From NCBI GenBank assembly GCA_013393415.1, contig JABXHI010000048.1, forward strand, positions 1 to 36,166: a stretch of DNA of 36,166 nucleotides, read 5' to 3'. This DNA is from Micrococcaceae bacterium (GTDB lineage Bacteria; Actinomycetota; Actinomycetes; Actinomycetales; Micrococcaceae). Positions within the stretch are counted from its first letter, which is position 1. Each line of letters begins with the position of its first letter. Of the stretch, positions 17,030 to 26,740 are shown one piece after another. The notes beneath the pieces were generated by a model that was given only the letters and a program-made list of their open reading frames with translations, had not been told where the DNA came from and did no database searches. Position numbers and translations under genes: made by a program.

Positions 17030-18043
17030 GTGACGAAACTCCCCTTAACCCGCCCCGGTGGGCCCACGACATCCACCGGTGCATCGAATAAACCTGGGCT
17101 CTGGTCACGTACCTGGCCGCTGTTGATCGGGCTGATGGTCACCATCAGCCTGGTCACAGCGTCGCTTTTTATCGGAGTGTATGACCTAAACTCCGAAGGC
17201 GGGACCGAGATGTTTTTCGTCACTCGTGTTCCGCGAACCATCGCGCTCATCTTATCCGGCGCCTCTATGGCCGTGGTTGGGCTCATTATGCAGCTGATGA
17301 CGCAAAACCGGTTCGTCGAGCCATCGACCACCGGAACCGTTGAATGGGCCGGGCTCGGGCTGATCCTGACCTACATCTTCATTCCCCAACCTTCCCTAAC
17401 GTTGCGCATGGTCGTGGCGATTGCCTTCGCGCTGATCGGTACTTTCATCTTTTTTGCGTTTCTGCAACGTGTGGCCTTGAAATCCTCGCTGGTAGTGCCC
17501 ATTGTTGGTCTCATGCTCGGTGCCGTTGTGGGCGCGGTGTCCACGTTCGTTGCCCTGCAGACCGACATGCTGCAAAACCTCGGCATCTGGTTTGCCGGTT
17601 CCTTCACCGGGATCACCCGTGGGCGCTACGAACTGCTGTGGATCGTGGCTGCGATGACCATCATCGTGTACTTCATTGCTGACCGATTCACGGTAGCCGG
17701 ACTCGGCAAAGAGATCGCCACCTCGGTGGGACTGAATTATCGAGCCGTGCTGCTGACCGGCATCCTCATCGTCGCGGTCACCACAGGCGTCGTCTCTGTC
17801 GTCGTCGGGTCCCTGCCATTTTTGGGGCTGGTGGTGCCCAACATTGTTTCCATGTTTCGCGGCGATAACCTAAGATCGAATCTGCCCTGGGTCGTGATGG
17901 TCGGCATCATCGTCGTGACGCTGACCGATATTATCGGCCGGACGATCATCATGCCGTTCGAAATCCCGGTATCGATGATTCTCGGTGTCCTCGGGGCAAC
18001 CGTATTCGTCTATCTCATTGTGAAAAGGGGCCGTCGTGGCTAA
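17030..18043 (+). CDS. Iron-siderophore ABC importer, FecCD permease 1
   Basis: One of two non-identical FecCD/BtuC-type membrane subunits. The 337-residue chain has about nine to ten spans. Conserved pieces are RVPRTIALILSGASMAVVGLIMQ (the second-span signature of the family, usually with R-P/R-R-I-A) and the coupling region GSLPFLGLVVPNIVSMFRGDNLR, which contacts the ATPase. Start is GTG at 17030, 14 bases after the previous stop. It overlaps permease 2 by eight bases. Confidence 0.93.
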   Translation: MTKLPLTRPGGPTTSTGASNKPGLWSRTWPLLIGLMVTISLVTASLFIGVYDLNSEGGTEMFFVTRVPRTIALILSGASMAVVGLIMQLMTQNRFVEPSTTGTVEWAGLGLILTYIFIPQPSLTLRMVVAIAFALIGTFIFFAFLQRVALKSSLVVPIVGLMLGAVVGAVSTFVALQTDMLQNLGIWFAGSFTGITRGRYELLWIVAAMTIIVYFIADRFTVAGLGKEIATSVGLNYRAVLLTGILIVAVTTGVVSVVVGSLPFLGLVVPNIVSMFRGDNLRSNLPWVVMVGIIVVTLTDIIGRTIIMPFEIPVSMILGVLGATVFVYLIVKRGRRG

Positions 18044-19058
18044 CACCACCGTGGACACGGTCTCTACATCCACCTTCATTAACCAGGCCCATCGACGTCG
18101 TTGGCTCGTGGGTCTGATCAGTTTGAGCCTGGCTGGCATCGCACTGACCATTGCCACCATTACCTACGATAACCCGATGCCGTTTGGCACCGAAGGGTTC
18201 TGGAAGATCGCAGAGGGTCGCGTCACTTCCGTACTGGTCATAGCCGTCGTGTCGGCAGCGCACGCCTTTGCCACGGTCGCGTTTCATACGGTCACATCGA
18301 ACCGTATTGTCACCCCGTCGATCTTGGGATTCGAGGCCCTCTACGGGCTGATCAACACTGCGGCGGTGTTCATCTTCGGTATTGCCGGAGCCGCCATGAC
18401 GCGGGGTATTGTCTCGTATTTCTTCCAGGTTGTGGTGATGGTAGTTTTTGCTACGTTGCTATATTCCTGGCTACTCGGTTCAAAATTCACCAATATTCAC
18501 ACCATGCTACTCGTCGGTGTGGTGATGGGCGCCGGACTGGCCTCGTTGACCACCTTCATGCAACGTATGCTGGACCCCAACGAATTCGATGTGCTGACAG
18601 CTCGCCTGATGGGCAACATTTCTAACGCCAGCACCGAATATTTACCCTACGCGATCCCCATCGTGGCAGTGGTGGCGTTCTGGATATGGCACCATGCTCG
18701 GCGACTCGACACCCTGTCACTTGGATCAGCGGTTTCCACCAGCCTGGGGCTCAACCACCGCCGCGAGACCATCAAAGTCCTGATTGCGGTCTCGATCTTG
18801 ATGGCGATGACCACCTCGCTGGTTGGCCCCATGACGTTTTTGGGGTTCCTGGTGGCCACCATGGCCTATTCGATCGCTGATACCTATAGCCACCGGGCGA
18901 TCCTACCGATCGCCTTTCTGCTCGGCTTCGTGCTGCTGACCGGCGCATATTTTGTCTTGCGGCATATTTTTTACGCTCAGGGTGCGGTTACCATCATCGT
19001 CGAGCTCATCGGTGGGCTAGTATTTCTCATTGTCATCATGCGGAAGGGACGGTTATGA
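18036..19058 (+). CDS. Iron-siderophore ABC importer, FecCD permease 2
   Basis: The second membrane subunit, 340 residues, starting with GTG at 18036 inside permease 1. Family features are the early RVTSVLVIAVVSAAHAFATVAFHTVTSNRIVTPSILGFE and the ATPase-contact loop LVGPMTFLGFLVATMAYS. It resembles YclO/CeuC-type partners that pair with a YclN/CeuB permease. The stop overlaps the ATPase ATG by four bases, making the importer one coupled unit. Confidence 0.92.
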   Translation: MANTTVDTVSTSTFINQAHRRRWLVGLISLSLAGIALTIATITYDNPMPFGTEGFWKIAEGRVTSVLVIAVVSAAHAFATVAFHTVTSNRIVTPSILGFEALYGLINTAAVFIFGIAGAAMTRGIVSYFFQVVVMVVFATLLYSWLLGSKFTNIHTMLLVGVVMGAGLASLTTFMQRMLDPNEFDVLTARLMGNISNASTEYLPYAIPIVAVVAFWIWHHARRLDTLSLGSAVSTSLGLNHRRETIKVLIAVSILMAMTTSLVGPMTFLGFLVATMAYSIADTYSHRAILPIAFLLGFVLLTGAYFVLRHIFYAQGAVTIIVELIGGLVFLIVIMRKGRL

Positions 19059-19810
19059 TTACCCTCGAAAACGTGCAGAAAACCTATTCGGGCGAAACCA
19101 CCATCGGTCCCATCGATCTTCAAATCCCATCCGGCGGTATTACGTCACTAGTGGGCCCCAACGGTGCCGGCAAGTCGACGGTCTTGACGATGATGGGACG
19201 CCTGCTCAACCCGGACACTGGCAACATCACCGTGGGCGGTCTGGACGTGGCGAAAGCCAAGTCCAACGATGTCGCCAAAACCCTGGCCATCTTGCGCCAG
19301 GAAAACCACTTCGTGACCCGGCTGACCGTCCGTCAGCTCGTCGGTTTTGGCCGCTACCCGCACTCGCATGGTCGACTGACGGCCGAAGACGAGGAACATA
19401 TCAACAAGTCCTTGGAATTTTTGAACCTCACAGCACTCCAAGACCGGTACCTCGACGAGCTTTCGGGGGGTCAGCGACAGCGCGCGTACGTGGCAATGGT
19501 GCTCGCCCAAGACACCGAATACGTGTTCCTTGATGAGCCCCTAAACAACCTGGATATGAGCCACTCGGTGCAAATGATGCGTCAGTTGCGTGCCGCGGCC
19601 GATGACCTGGGCCGCACCGTCATCTTGGTGATGCACGACATTAACTTCGCGTCGCGGTACTCGGACAATATTTTGGCAATGAATGACGGTCAGGTCACCC
19701 ACTTCGATGCCTGTTCTGAGACCATGAAGTCTTCGGTACTGTCCGAAATTTTCGGCACCTCGGTGCGCATTATTGATGACGTCGACGGACCACTGGCGGT
19801 CTACTTCTAA
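19055..19810 (+). CDS. Iron-siderophore ABC importer, ATPase
   Basis: Cytoplasmic ATPase that powers siderophore import. Walker A GPNGAGKST (34-42), Q-loop LAILRQENHF, signature LSGGQRQR (136-143), Walker B VFLDEPLNNLDM (157-168) and the H-loop ILVMHDINFA are all intact. Length (251) is normal for FecE/FepC. The Q-loop region HFVTRLTVRQLVGFGRYPHSHGR is typical for iron-siderophore ATPases. The stop overlaps, tail to tail, the end of the next minus-strand gene by four bases, so no separate terminator space exists here. Confidence 0.95.
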   Translation: MITLENVQKTYSGETTIGPIDLQIPSGGITSLVGPNGAGKSTVLTMMGRLLNPDTGNITVGGLDVAKAKSNDVAKTLAILRQENHFVTRLTVRQLVGFGRYPHSHGRLTAEDEEHINKSLEFLNLTALQDRYLDELSGGQRQRAYVAMVLAQDTEYVFLDEPLNNLDMSHSVQMMRQLRAAADDLGRTVILVMHDINFASRYSDNILAMNDGQVTHFDACSETMKSSVLSEIFGTSVRIIDDVDGPLAVYF

Positions 19811-20424
19811 ACGTCAGGGAAAGACAGTCCAGCTGCGCGCGTCATCTGCCCATAGCGTTGAGCCATGTATGCCGCGTAGCAACCCGTGGTGATCGTTCCG
19901 CCGGTGCCTGCCACCGCAAAAACTGTGCTCCATGATGCAGCTGGATCTGCTGCGAGGAACCCGCTGATGACCGCAAACGCTATCATCAGCAGTCCCAGCG
20001 GATAGTCAATCCACCGGCCCAGGATTCGTGCCATCGGCAAGAAATGTGCTCCAATCACGAATACGATGACGGGCATGATCCACTGTTCTTGTCCGATGAT
20101 GAGCAGCACCATCATGCCTACCAACCAGATTGGGTGCGTCACGCTGTTGAGGATGCCCATCGCGCGAGTGATGCGCGTATTGTCGGGCGACTCCACCGCC
20201 TCAAACTGTTGTGCGTGTCGAATGTGTCGGATTCCCCGGATAATAAAGGCAGCGGCCAGCACTACCACCAGCCCGAAAGCGATGAGACCTGGCGATCCCC
20301 ACGCGACGGCCCACCAGACGGAATAGACGATCATGTAGATGCCCATCAACACTGGGAAGAACGCGTTGGCACGGGCGGCCGCCCCGAACCATTCGGGCGC
20401 TTGGACTGTTTCGGAGACCTGCAA
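19807..20424 (-). CDS. Multi-span membrane protein of unknown function
   Basis: A 205-residue protein with about six hydrophobic spans (for example FPVLMGIYMIVYSVWWAVAW, IAFGLVVVLAAAFIIRG, LVGMMVLLIIGQEQW, MPVIVFVIGAHFL, LGLLMIAFAVISGFLA). A charged loop RHIRHAQQFEAVESPDNTR lies between spans two and three. Start is TTG at 20424, with AAAGG eight bases before. I do not recognise the family. It is 13 bases after the next upstream membrane gene in the same direction, suggesting a two-gene unit. Confidence 0.75.
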   Translation of the reverse strand: MQVSETVQAPEWFGAAARANAFFPVLMGIYMIVYSVWWAVAWGSPGLIAFGLVVVLAAAFIIRGIRHIRHAQQFEAVESPDNTRITRAMGILNSVTHPIWLVGMMVLLIIGQEQWIMPVIVFVIGAHFLPMARILGRWIDYPLGLLMIAFAVISGFLAADPAASWSTVFAVAGTGGTITTGCYAAYMAQRYGQMTRAAGLSFPDV

Positions 20425-20437
20425 GCGAATACCTTTC

Positions 20438-20857
20438 TTACCGGGTGCGCCGCCGTCGGGTGTATTTGATGATGAGCACGATCAACCCCGGTCCAAAAAA
20501 TGCCAGACCGAGGCCGCCGGCGATCGCCATACCGACTGGCCCTCGATGCCCGAAACTTGCCGGTGCAACGACTGACGTAATGATCATGAGCACACTGAAG
20601 ACGGTAAACAACAGACACGTGAGGATCGCAACCATTGTGGAACCGTGGGAACCATCTGCCTGGCTCCACACGAGCACTCCGCCGAGTATGTTGGCGAGAC
20701 CAAACATCATGCCCGTCAGTGCTATCCATACAGCACCTGTGAACAACAGGAACACACCGACCGCGGCGAATAGCGCACCTATGATGCCCATGATGATGGC
20801 GTTTCGACGCTCTTTGCGTTTGTACCTGTGTGCGTAGCGCACCCAATCCGGTGTCAT
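20438..20857 (-). CDS. Small four-span membrane protein of unknown function
   Basis: A 139-residue protein with a basic N-terminus (RYAHRYKRKERRNA), about four spans (IIMGIIGALFAAVGVFLLFTG, ALTGMMFGLANILGGVLV, MVAILTCLLFTVFSVLMIIT, GMAIAGGLGLAFFGPGLIVL) and a terminal KYTRRRRTR. The positive-inside rule places both ends in the cytoplasm. No family recognised. It probably shares a transcript with the six-span protein after it. Confidence 0.7.
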   Translation of the reverse strand: MTPDWVRYAHRYKRKERRNAIIMGIIGALFAAVGVFLLFTGAVWIALTGMMFGLANILGGVLVWSQADGSHGSTMVAILTCLLFTVFSVLMIITSVVAPASFGHRGPVGMAIAGGLGLAFFGPGLIVLIIKYTRRRRTR

Positions 20858-20897
20858 AAGATGACCTGTATATCTCTCGACGGCTCTGGTTCTAAGA

Positions 20898-22217
20898 TTA
20901 GATGGGCTCTACAACGATGGCGTAGCGAGCATCGCCGATCCTGGTCAGCACCAGGGTAAGGTGTGCCCCGGCGTTTGGTTTGTTTGTCTTGTGCCCCTGC
21001 ATGAGTGTACGGCGCAATTCTTCTGGTGACACGTCGACGCCGCGTTTTTTGATATCCAAGCGCGTGACATGGTGGTTCTTGATATAGCTGCGTAACGTTT
21101 TGATCTTATAGGGCAGCACCTCAACGATGCGGTATCCCGTCGCAAATGGGGTTTCGACGTATGTATCCGAGCAGAAATAGGCGATATGCTCATCCAGTTG
21201 ACGACCTGCCGCAGCGTCGGTGGCATCGCCATCCATGAAGTGTTCGACCATCAGATCAGTGATGAGCCCAGCACGAATGACCGCTCCGTCGGGCTCATAG
21301 AGGTAGCCGGTCGCACCCTCAATCCCGGTGACAGGCACTTCCGGTGAGCCACCAAAATCCGTGGAGGCTGTTAGCTCGGCGGCACCACCTGCGTTGATCA
21401 CCAGGGCCGCGCGACGAACATCGGATCGCTGGGTCATGTTGAACCACAGGACGGCCTCGACCACACTGCCGTGTAGCGAGATCCACTGTGCCTCGGCGGT
21501 CTCTGGAATGACGTCGTGTGCTAGCGCTGGACCGAGCTTGACCCCGAGCGCATGACCGGCGTCAGCGAGATCTTCTACGAAGGATAGCGGTGGTGAGAAT
21601 GCTTCAGGCTCAAAGATACGCACGGTGCCGTGGGAGAGTGTCTTGCGACGCGCCGGATCGAGCCAAAAGCCCCGCACGATCTCGGCGTCGGCCGGGTTAT
21701 CTTCAACCCACTGTGTGGCGTCAGCGACCTGGACTCGCGCGTGTGGGAACGGCATCAAGTTGATGGTGGTGGCAGCCGCGGTGGTCTCATCAATTTCGAC
21801 GGCAATGACGGGAATGTCGATCCCAGCGATGGCGAGCGCATCAGCACCAAGCCCCGAACCGAGATCGACCACCTCGTCGACGCCTGCGCGAGCAAAACGC
21901 CGAGCATGGTGGGCGGCCACTTGCAGGGAGGTGGCCTGTTGCAGACCGGCGTCAGTAAAAATCATTTGATCCACAAATGGGCCGAACTTCGCCTCGGCCT
22001 GGGTCCTGAGCTTCAATTGGGTCAACACGGCATTCACCACGGATGCCTCATAGCCGTCGGCCCGCAAGGATTCGGCGAGTTTCAGCGTCTTAACAGACTG
22101 GTATTCACCGTCCCGCCACAATGTATTGAGTAGTTTGAAGCCCTCGGGTGTGAGCACGCCGGCAAGTTCAGAAGCAGTTGTATCAGACACAAGTCCCAGC
22201 GTACCCGGTTCATGCAC
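20898..22217 (-). CDS. SAM-dependent methyltransferase with THUMP-like C-terminal domain
   Basis: Class I methyltransferase of an actinobacterial/Bacteroidetes family, likely acting on RNA. The SAM-binding motif I is VVDLGSGLGAD (116-126), followed by PVIAVEIDE and, in motif IV, GFWLDPARRKT. The C-terminus KKRGVDVSPEELRRTL ... LTLVLTRIGDARYAIVVEPI fits the THUMP-like domain seen after this methyltransferase. An N-terminal helical region (1-100) precedes the catalytic part. The frame opens with GTG at 22217, overlapping the damaged MFS gene by eight bases; GTG at 22190 gives a more usual start and is equally possible. Substrate unknown. Confidence 0.85.
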   Translation of the reverse strand: MHEPGTLGLVSDTTASELAGVLTPEGFKLLNTLWRDGEYQSVKTLKLAESLRADGYEASVVNAVLTQLKLRTQAEAKFGPFVDQMIFTDAGLQQATSLQVAAHHARRFARAGVDEVVDLGSGLGADALAIAGIDIPVIAVEIDETTAAATTINLMPFPHARVQVADATQWVEDNPADAEIVRGFWLDPARRKTLSHGTVRIFEPEAFSPPLSFVEDLADAGHALGVKLGPALAHDVIPETAEAQWISLHGSVVEAVLWFNMTQRSDVRRAALVINAGGAAELTASTDFGGSPEVPVTGIEGATGYLYEPDGAVIRAGLITDLMVEHFMDGDATDAAAGRQLDEHIAYFCSDTYVETPFATGYRIVEVLPYKIKTLRSYIKNHHVTRLDIKKRGVDVSPEELRRTLMQGHKTNKPNAGAHLTLVLTRIGDARYAIVVEPI

Positions 22218-23460
22218 CAGGGGAGTGCGTATGGGCCGGCGCGCTGGAGGCCACCCGGGTAAAGATGCGCCCGCGCTGTAGCGGTGAGTTTGGCAATACT
22301 CGGAAGCCAGTGGCCACGATGACCAGTGCTGCGGTCAGGACGATGAGGCTGCCCCAAAACGGTCCGGGCGCGCCCCACAGGGTAATCAGCGGTGCTGAGA
22401 CGAGCGGGAACATTGCGCCACCGAAGAATCGAAAGCCCGAAAATGCGGATGAGGCTATATTGCGCGGTACATCGGTCGCATTGAGCGCTGCTTCGGTAAA
22501 CATCGTGTTGGACATGCCCTGCAAACCACCCAAGATGATGATGCCGGTCATGACCATGACCATACTGTGAGTGTTCAGCGCCAACACCGTCATCATGGCG
22601 GCCATCAGTGCCAGTGCAATAAGGATGGCCGGCACTAGACCGAAGTATCTGATCATCGGCCCCGGCAGTGCCAGCGAGCAGACGGCAAGCGCTGTACCCC
22701 AACCGAAAAAGACGAGCCCTAAGGTCAGCGAAGTGTAGTCCGCACCGGATGCGGCGGCCGCACCGGTCAGTGCGTGCGGTGCATATGCCAACATACAGAT
22801 GATCGTGAAGTTATATAACAGTGAAGCCGACGACCATAACAACAGTGGACGGTGACGCAGGGCAGCGAAGCCCGCTGTGAGCGGCACGGGTTTCGGTTTT
22901 GGTAAGGGTTTGACGAACAGTGCCACCGTGGTGGCGGCTATCGCCATCATGATCGCTGTGCCGAGAAAAGGTGTCCGCCACGAGATTGTCCCGAGTGTGC
23001 CACCCACCAGTGGGCCCAGTGCCATACCCAAGCCCAGTGCAGCCTCATACAGGACGATGGCATGTGTCGAACGGCCGTGCGCGGCTCCGACAATGACGGC
23101 CAATGCCATGGTCACAAACAGTGCGTTGCCAAAACCCCAGCCTGCACGCAGGCCAATCGTGTCCTAAAGCCCGGCCAGGCTCGCGAAGAGCACGATGATC
23201 ACGAGCCCGGTGACCAGTGTGGCTTTAATACCGATGCGCGTCGAAATGACCCCGGCGAAGAACATCATGCACGCTATGACGAAGAGATACGAGCTAAACA
23301 ACAGCATGGATTCAAATGCTGAGGCATCTAATTCGGTGGCGATCGTCGGCAGGATGGGAGAAACCAGCCCGATGCCGACGAACGAAGCGGCGGTGGCAAA
23401 GGTAATAGCCCACACGCTGGCGGGCTGTTTGAAGAATTGTCCGGTGGCAGCACTGGACAT
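22210..23460 (-). pseudogene. MFS transporter interrupted by an in-frame amber codon
   Basis: Two open frames in the same phase, 23460-23164 (98 residues) and the region ending at 22210, form one 12-span major facilitator of about 416 codons. The N-terminal piece (WAITFATAASFVGIGLVSPILP ... ISTRIGIKATLVTGLVIIVLFASLAGL) is followed by TAG at 23166-23164. The same frame then continues at once with the family sequence DTIGLRAGWGFGNALFVTMALAVIVGAAHG. An ATG at 23115 would give a 301-residue remnant. The likely original role was drug or metabolite efflux under the MarR gene just upstream. The lesion may be a real mutation or a base error in the sequence. Confidence 0.82.
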
Positions 23461-23461
23461 A

Positions 23462-23984
23462 TCAGATCAACTTCTTTCGAACGTTAGGCAATCCTGTCAG
23501 ATCATTGGTTAGGGTTTCGAAAATTGCGACCGCGCGCTCCACGGTTGCATAGTCATCCGCAGCTAAAGCATCCAGTCGGGGCTGGAGTACCTCAGCCATG
23601 TGGCCACGGTACTCGGCAAGCATGTCGTGTCCGCGGTCGGTGAGATCTACCAGTTGAGCGCGTGCATCCAGCGGATCTGGCCTGCGTATCACGAGTTCAT
23701 CGTCTGCCAAGCGGTTGACGGCCGATGTCATAGCGGGCTGAGAGATGGACTCAACTGATGCCATCAAGGAAATGCGTTGTGGTCCATTGCGGTCGATATA
23801 GCCCAGTACACGCATCGACAGCGGAGAAATGGGAATGCCCGACACTTGGGTCACAGCGCGGGCAAATCTGGAGGAGGAAGCAACGATTTGATTGGCTAAT
23901 GGTCGTTCATCGAACGCGTGGGGATTGTTTGCGCTCGCGGTATCTGAGACGTCGTGTGGGGGGTGTTGGAGTCTCGGGAGTCAT
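23462..23984 (-). pseudogene. MarR-family regulator with a frameshift near its start
   Basis: The open part from a GTG at 23854 to the stop at 23462 gives a 130-residue winged-helix protein with PLSMRVLGYIDRNGPQRISLMA, ISQPAMTSAVNRLADDELVIRR and DPLDARAQLVDLTDRG, all typical of MarR. Reading the same frame upstream shows a normal MarR first helix (PLANQIVASSSRFARAV) with no start codon before a stop. If one base is dropped from the G6 run at 23958-23963, the ATG at 23984 joins this frame and gives a normal protein of about 173 residues. So the gene is one base too long. It may be a true frameshift, homopolymer slippage, or a sequencing error. The transporter it precedes is also broken. Confidence 0.78.
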
Positions 23985-23992
23985 AACTAAAG

Positions 23993-24011
23993 TATATAAA
24001 TTGTTTATGTA
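23993..24011. promoter_or_regulatory. Likely MarR operator
   Basis: TATATAAA and TTTATGTA flank a three-base centre TTG. The arms agree at seven of eight places. The site lies ten bases before the proposed MarR ATG at 23984, a usual place for autoregulation of a marR-efflux pair. The left edge of the first CIRCE element is only about 20 bases away. Confidence 0.55.
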
Positions 24012-24031
24012 AATAATTAAGGCTCGAGAAT

Positions 24032-24058
24032 TTAGCACTCTATTTGACCAAGTGCTAA
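24032..24058. promoter_or_regulatory. CIRCE element 1 (HrcA operator)
   Basis: TTAGCACTC, nine bases, AAGTGCTAA. This equals the CIRCE consensus (TTAGCACTC-N9-GAGTGCTAA) except for one base. It overlaps the -35 hexamer TTGACC of groES, so bound HrcA would block the polymerase. Confidence 0.92.
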
Positions 24059-24072
24059 CGGGGTAATACAGT
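24044..24072 (+). promoter_or_regulatory. groES promoter
   Basis: TTGACC (24044-24049) and TACAGT (24067-24072) with a 17-base spacer give a good housekeeping-type promoter. Transcription would begin near 24079, at the left edge of CIRCE element 2. Confidence 0.65.
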
Positions 24073-24077
24073 TGGGA

Positions 24078-24104
24078 TTAGCACACGCACCGCGTGAGTG
24101 CTAA
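24078..24104. promoter_or_regulatory. CIRCE element 2 (HrcA operator)
   Basis: TTAGCACAC, nine bases, GAGTGCTAA: one mismatch to the consensus. It sits at the predicted transcription start, about 20 bases after element 1, so groES is controlled by a double operator. Confidence 0.92.
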
Positions 24105-24199
24105 AAGCCTTTAGGTTCCAGCCATCCGGCACCCGCGACGACGGGTGGCTTACCCGGCAAATGAAGAATATATACCTTTTACTGTAGTAGGAGAGATTC

Positions 24200-24496
24200 A
24201 TGGCTGTCTCCATCAAGCCTCTTGAGGACCGCATCGTAGTAGAACCACTGGCCGCCGAGCAGACCACTGCTTCCGGTCTGGTCATCCCTGATACCGCTCA
24301 GGAAAAACCACAAGAAGGAAAAGTCGTAGCTGTCGGCCCGGGCCGCGTGGCAGACAACGGCGAACGCGTCGCCGTTGACGTTTCCGAAGGCGACGTCGTG
24401 CTGTTCTCCAAATACGGCGGCACCGAAGTCAAATACGCCGGCGAGGAATACCTCGTGCTGTCCGCTCGTGACGTGCTTGCCGTCATCGAAAAATAA
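24200..24496 (+). CDS. groES: Co-chaperonin GroES
   Basis: Forms the seven-fold lid of GroEL and helps protein folding. The 98-residue chain has the usual start [12 protein letters not shown], the mobile loop region [22 protein letters not shown] and the ending [19 protein letters not shown] lies 7-11 bases before the ATG at 24200. Two CIRCE sites upstream indicate heat-inducible control by HrcA. groEL follows after 48 bases. Confidence 0.98.
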   Translation: MAVSIKPLEDRIVVEPLAAEQTTASGLVIPDTAQEKPQEGKVVAVGPGRVADNGERVAVDVSEGDVVLFSKYGGTEVKYAGEEYLVLSARDVLAVIEK

Positions 24497-24535
24497 GTCT
24501 GAGTTTTCAGAAACATTTTTCGAAACGATCACTAA

Positions 24536-26137
<1,602 letters not shown>

Positions 26138-26162
26138 ACCTTCTCGCTTCTAAAACCTCCCA

Positions 26163-26199
26163 ACAGGACCTCCGCCCGAACTCCGGGTGGAGGTCCTGT
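26163..26199 (+). terminator. groESL terminator hairpin
   Basis: A 16-base-pair stem (26163-26178 with 26184-26199, one G-T pair) with a 5-base loop begins 25 bases after the groEL stop. No T run follows, as often seen in this phylum. It is the strongest hairpin in the window. Confidence 0.9.
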
Positions 26200-26271
26200 G
26201 GGTTAAACGAAGAAGGTGTGGAAGAGACACCAAAGTTGTATCAAATACGGACGATGACGCAACACTGAAAA

Positions 26272-26637
26272 TCAATCCACTGGAGCGACCCGAATCAGGT
26301 TGCCGTCAGGATCAGCGACCACGAACGTACGACCGAAGACGTCATCATAGGGTGCTTCGATCACTGTGACATTCTTCTTGACCCAGCGTTCATAAAGGTT
26401 GTCGATAGCAGCAGCCGTCCCAGGAATCATCAAGCCAACTTCACTCACCCGCGGAGTAGTGGAGACAGCATGCTCATTACGACCAGTCCACAAGGCAAAC
26501 AGCACACCCGGAGCAACCTCAAACGCGACATAGCGTGGACTCGTGAAAACGGGCTCGATGTCGAACAGATCGCTGTAGAAAGCTGTAGCAGCTTCCGCAT
26601 CCTGGACGTAGATTAAAAATAGATTAGGTGCAGTCAT
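26272..26637 (-). CDS. VOC-family glyoxalase-like protein
   Basis: A 121-residue single-domain protein of the vicinal oxygen chelate superfamily with the pattern NLFLIYVQDAEAATAFYSDLFDIEPVF at the start and VIEAPYDDVFGRTFVVADPDGNLIRVAPV at the end, which carries the usual late glutamate/Asp-Pro-Asp-Gly-Asn region. Members include bleomycin or phenazine resistance binders and small dioxygenase-like enzymes; the ligand cannot be told. The first metal-site residue usual for active glyoxalases is not obvious, so it may be a binding protein. It is divergent from a WYL regulator that may control it. Confidence 0.88.
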   Translation of the reverse strand: MTAPNLFLIYVQDAEAATAFYSDLFDIEPVFTSPRYVAFEVAPGVLFALWTGRNEHAVSTTPRVSEVGLMIPGTAAAIDNLYERWVKKNVTVIEAPYDDVFGRTFVVADPDGNLIRVAPVD

Positions 26638-26660
26638 GACGACTCCTTACTCATGGATTC

Positions 26661-26681
26661 GTGGCCGGACTTGATGGCCAC
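26661..26681. promoter_or_regulatory. Inverted repeat before the VOC gene
   Basis: GTGGCC and GGCCAC, six bases each, with nine bases between them, lie 24 bases before the VOC start. A possible second operator in the divergent promoter region. Confidence 0.35.
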
Positions 26682-26704
26682 AATCGACCTAACCAGAAAA
26701 ACAC

Positions 26705-26717
26705 GACAGAACCTGTC
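26705..26717. promoter_or_regulatory. Likely operator of the WYL regulator
   Basis: A perfect GACAG-AAC-CTGTC palindrome in the 103-base gap between the divergent VOC and WYL genes. A TGTC/GACA dyad of this kind is what I expect for YafY/YobV-like WYL repressors. It would let one protein control both its own gene and the VOC gene. Confidence 0.55.
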
Positions 26718-26740
26718 ACCTTTTATGCGAGACTTGTGAC

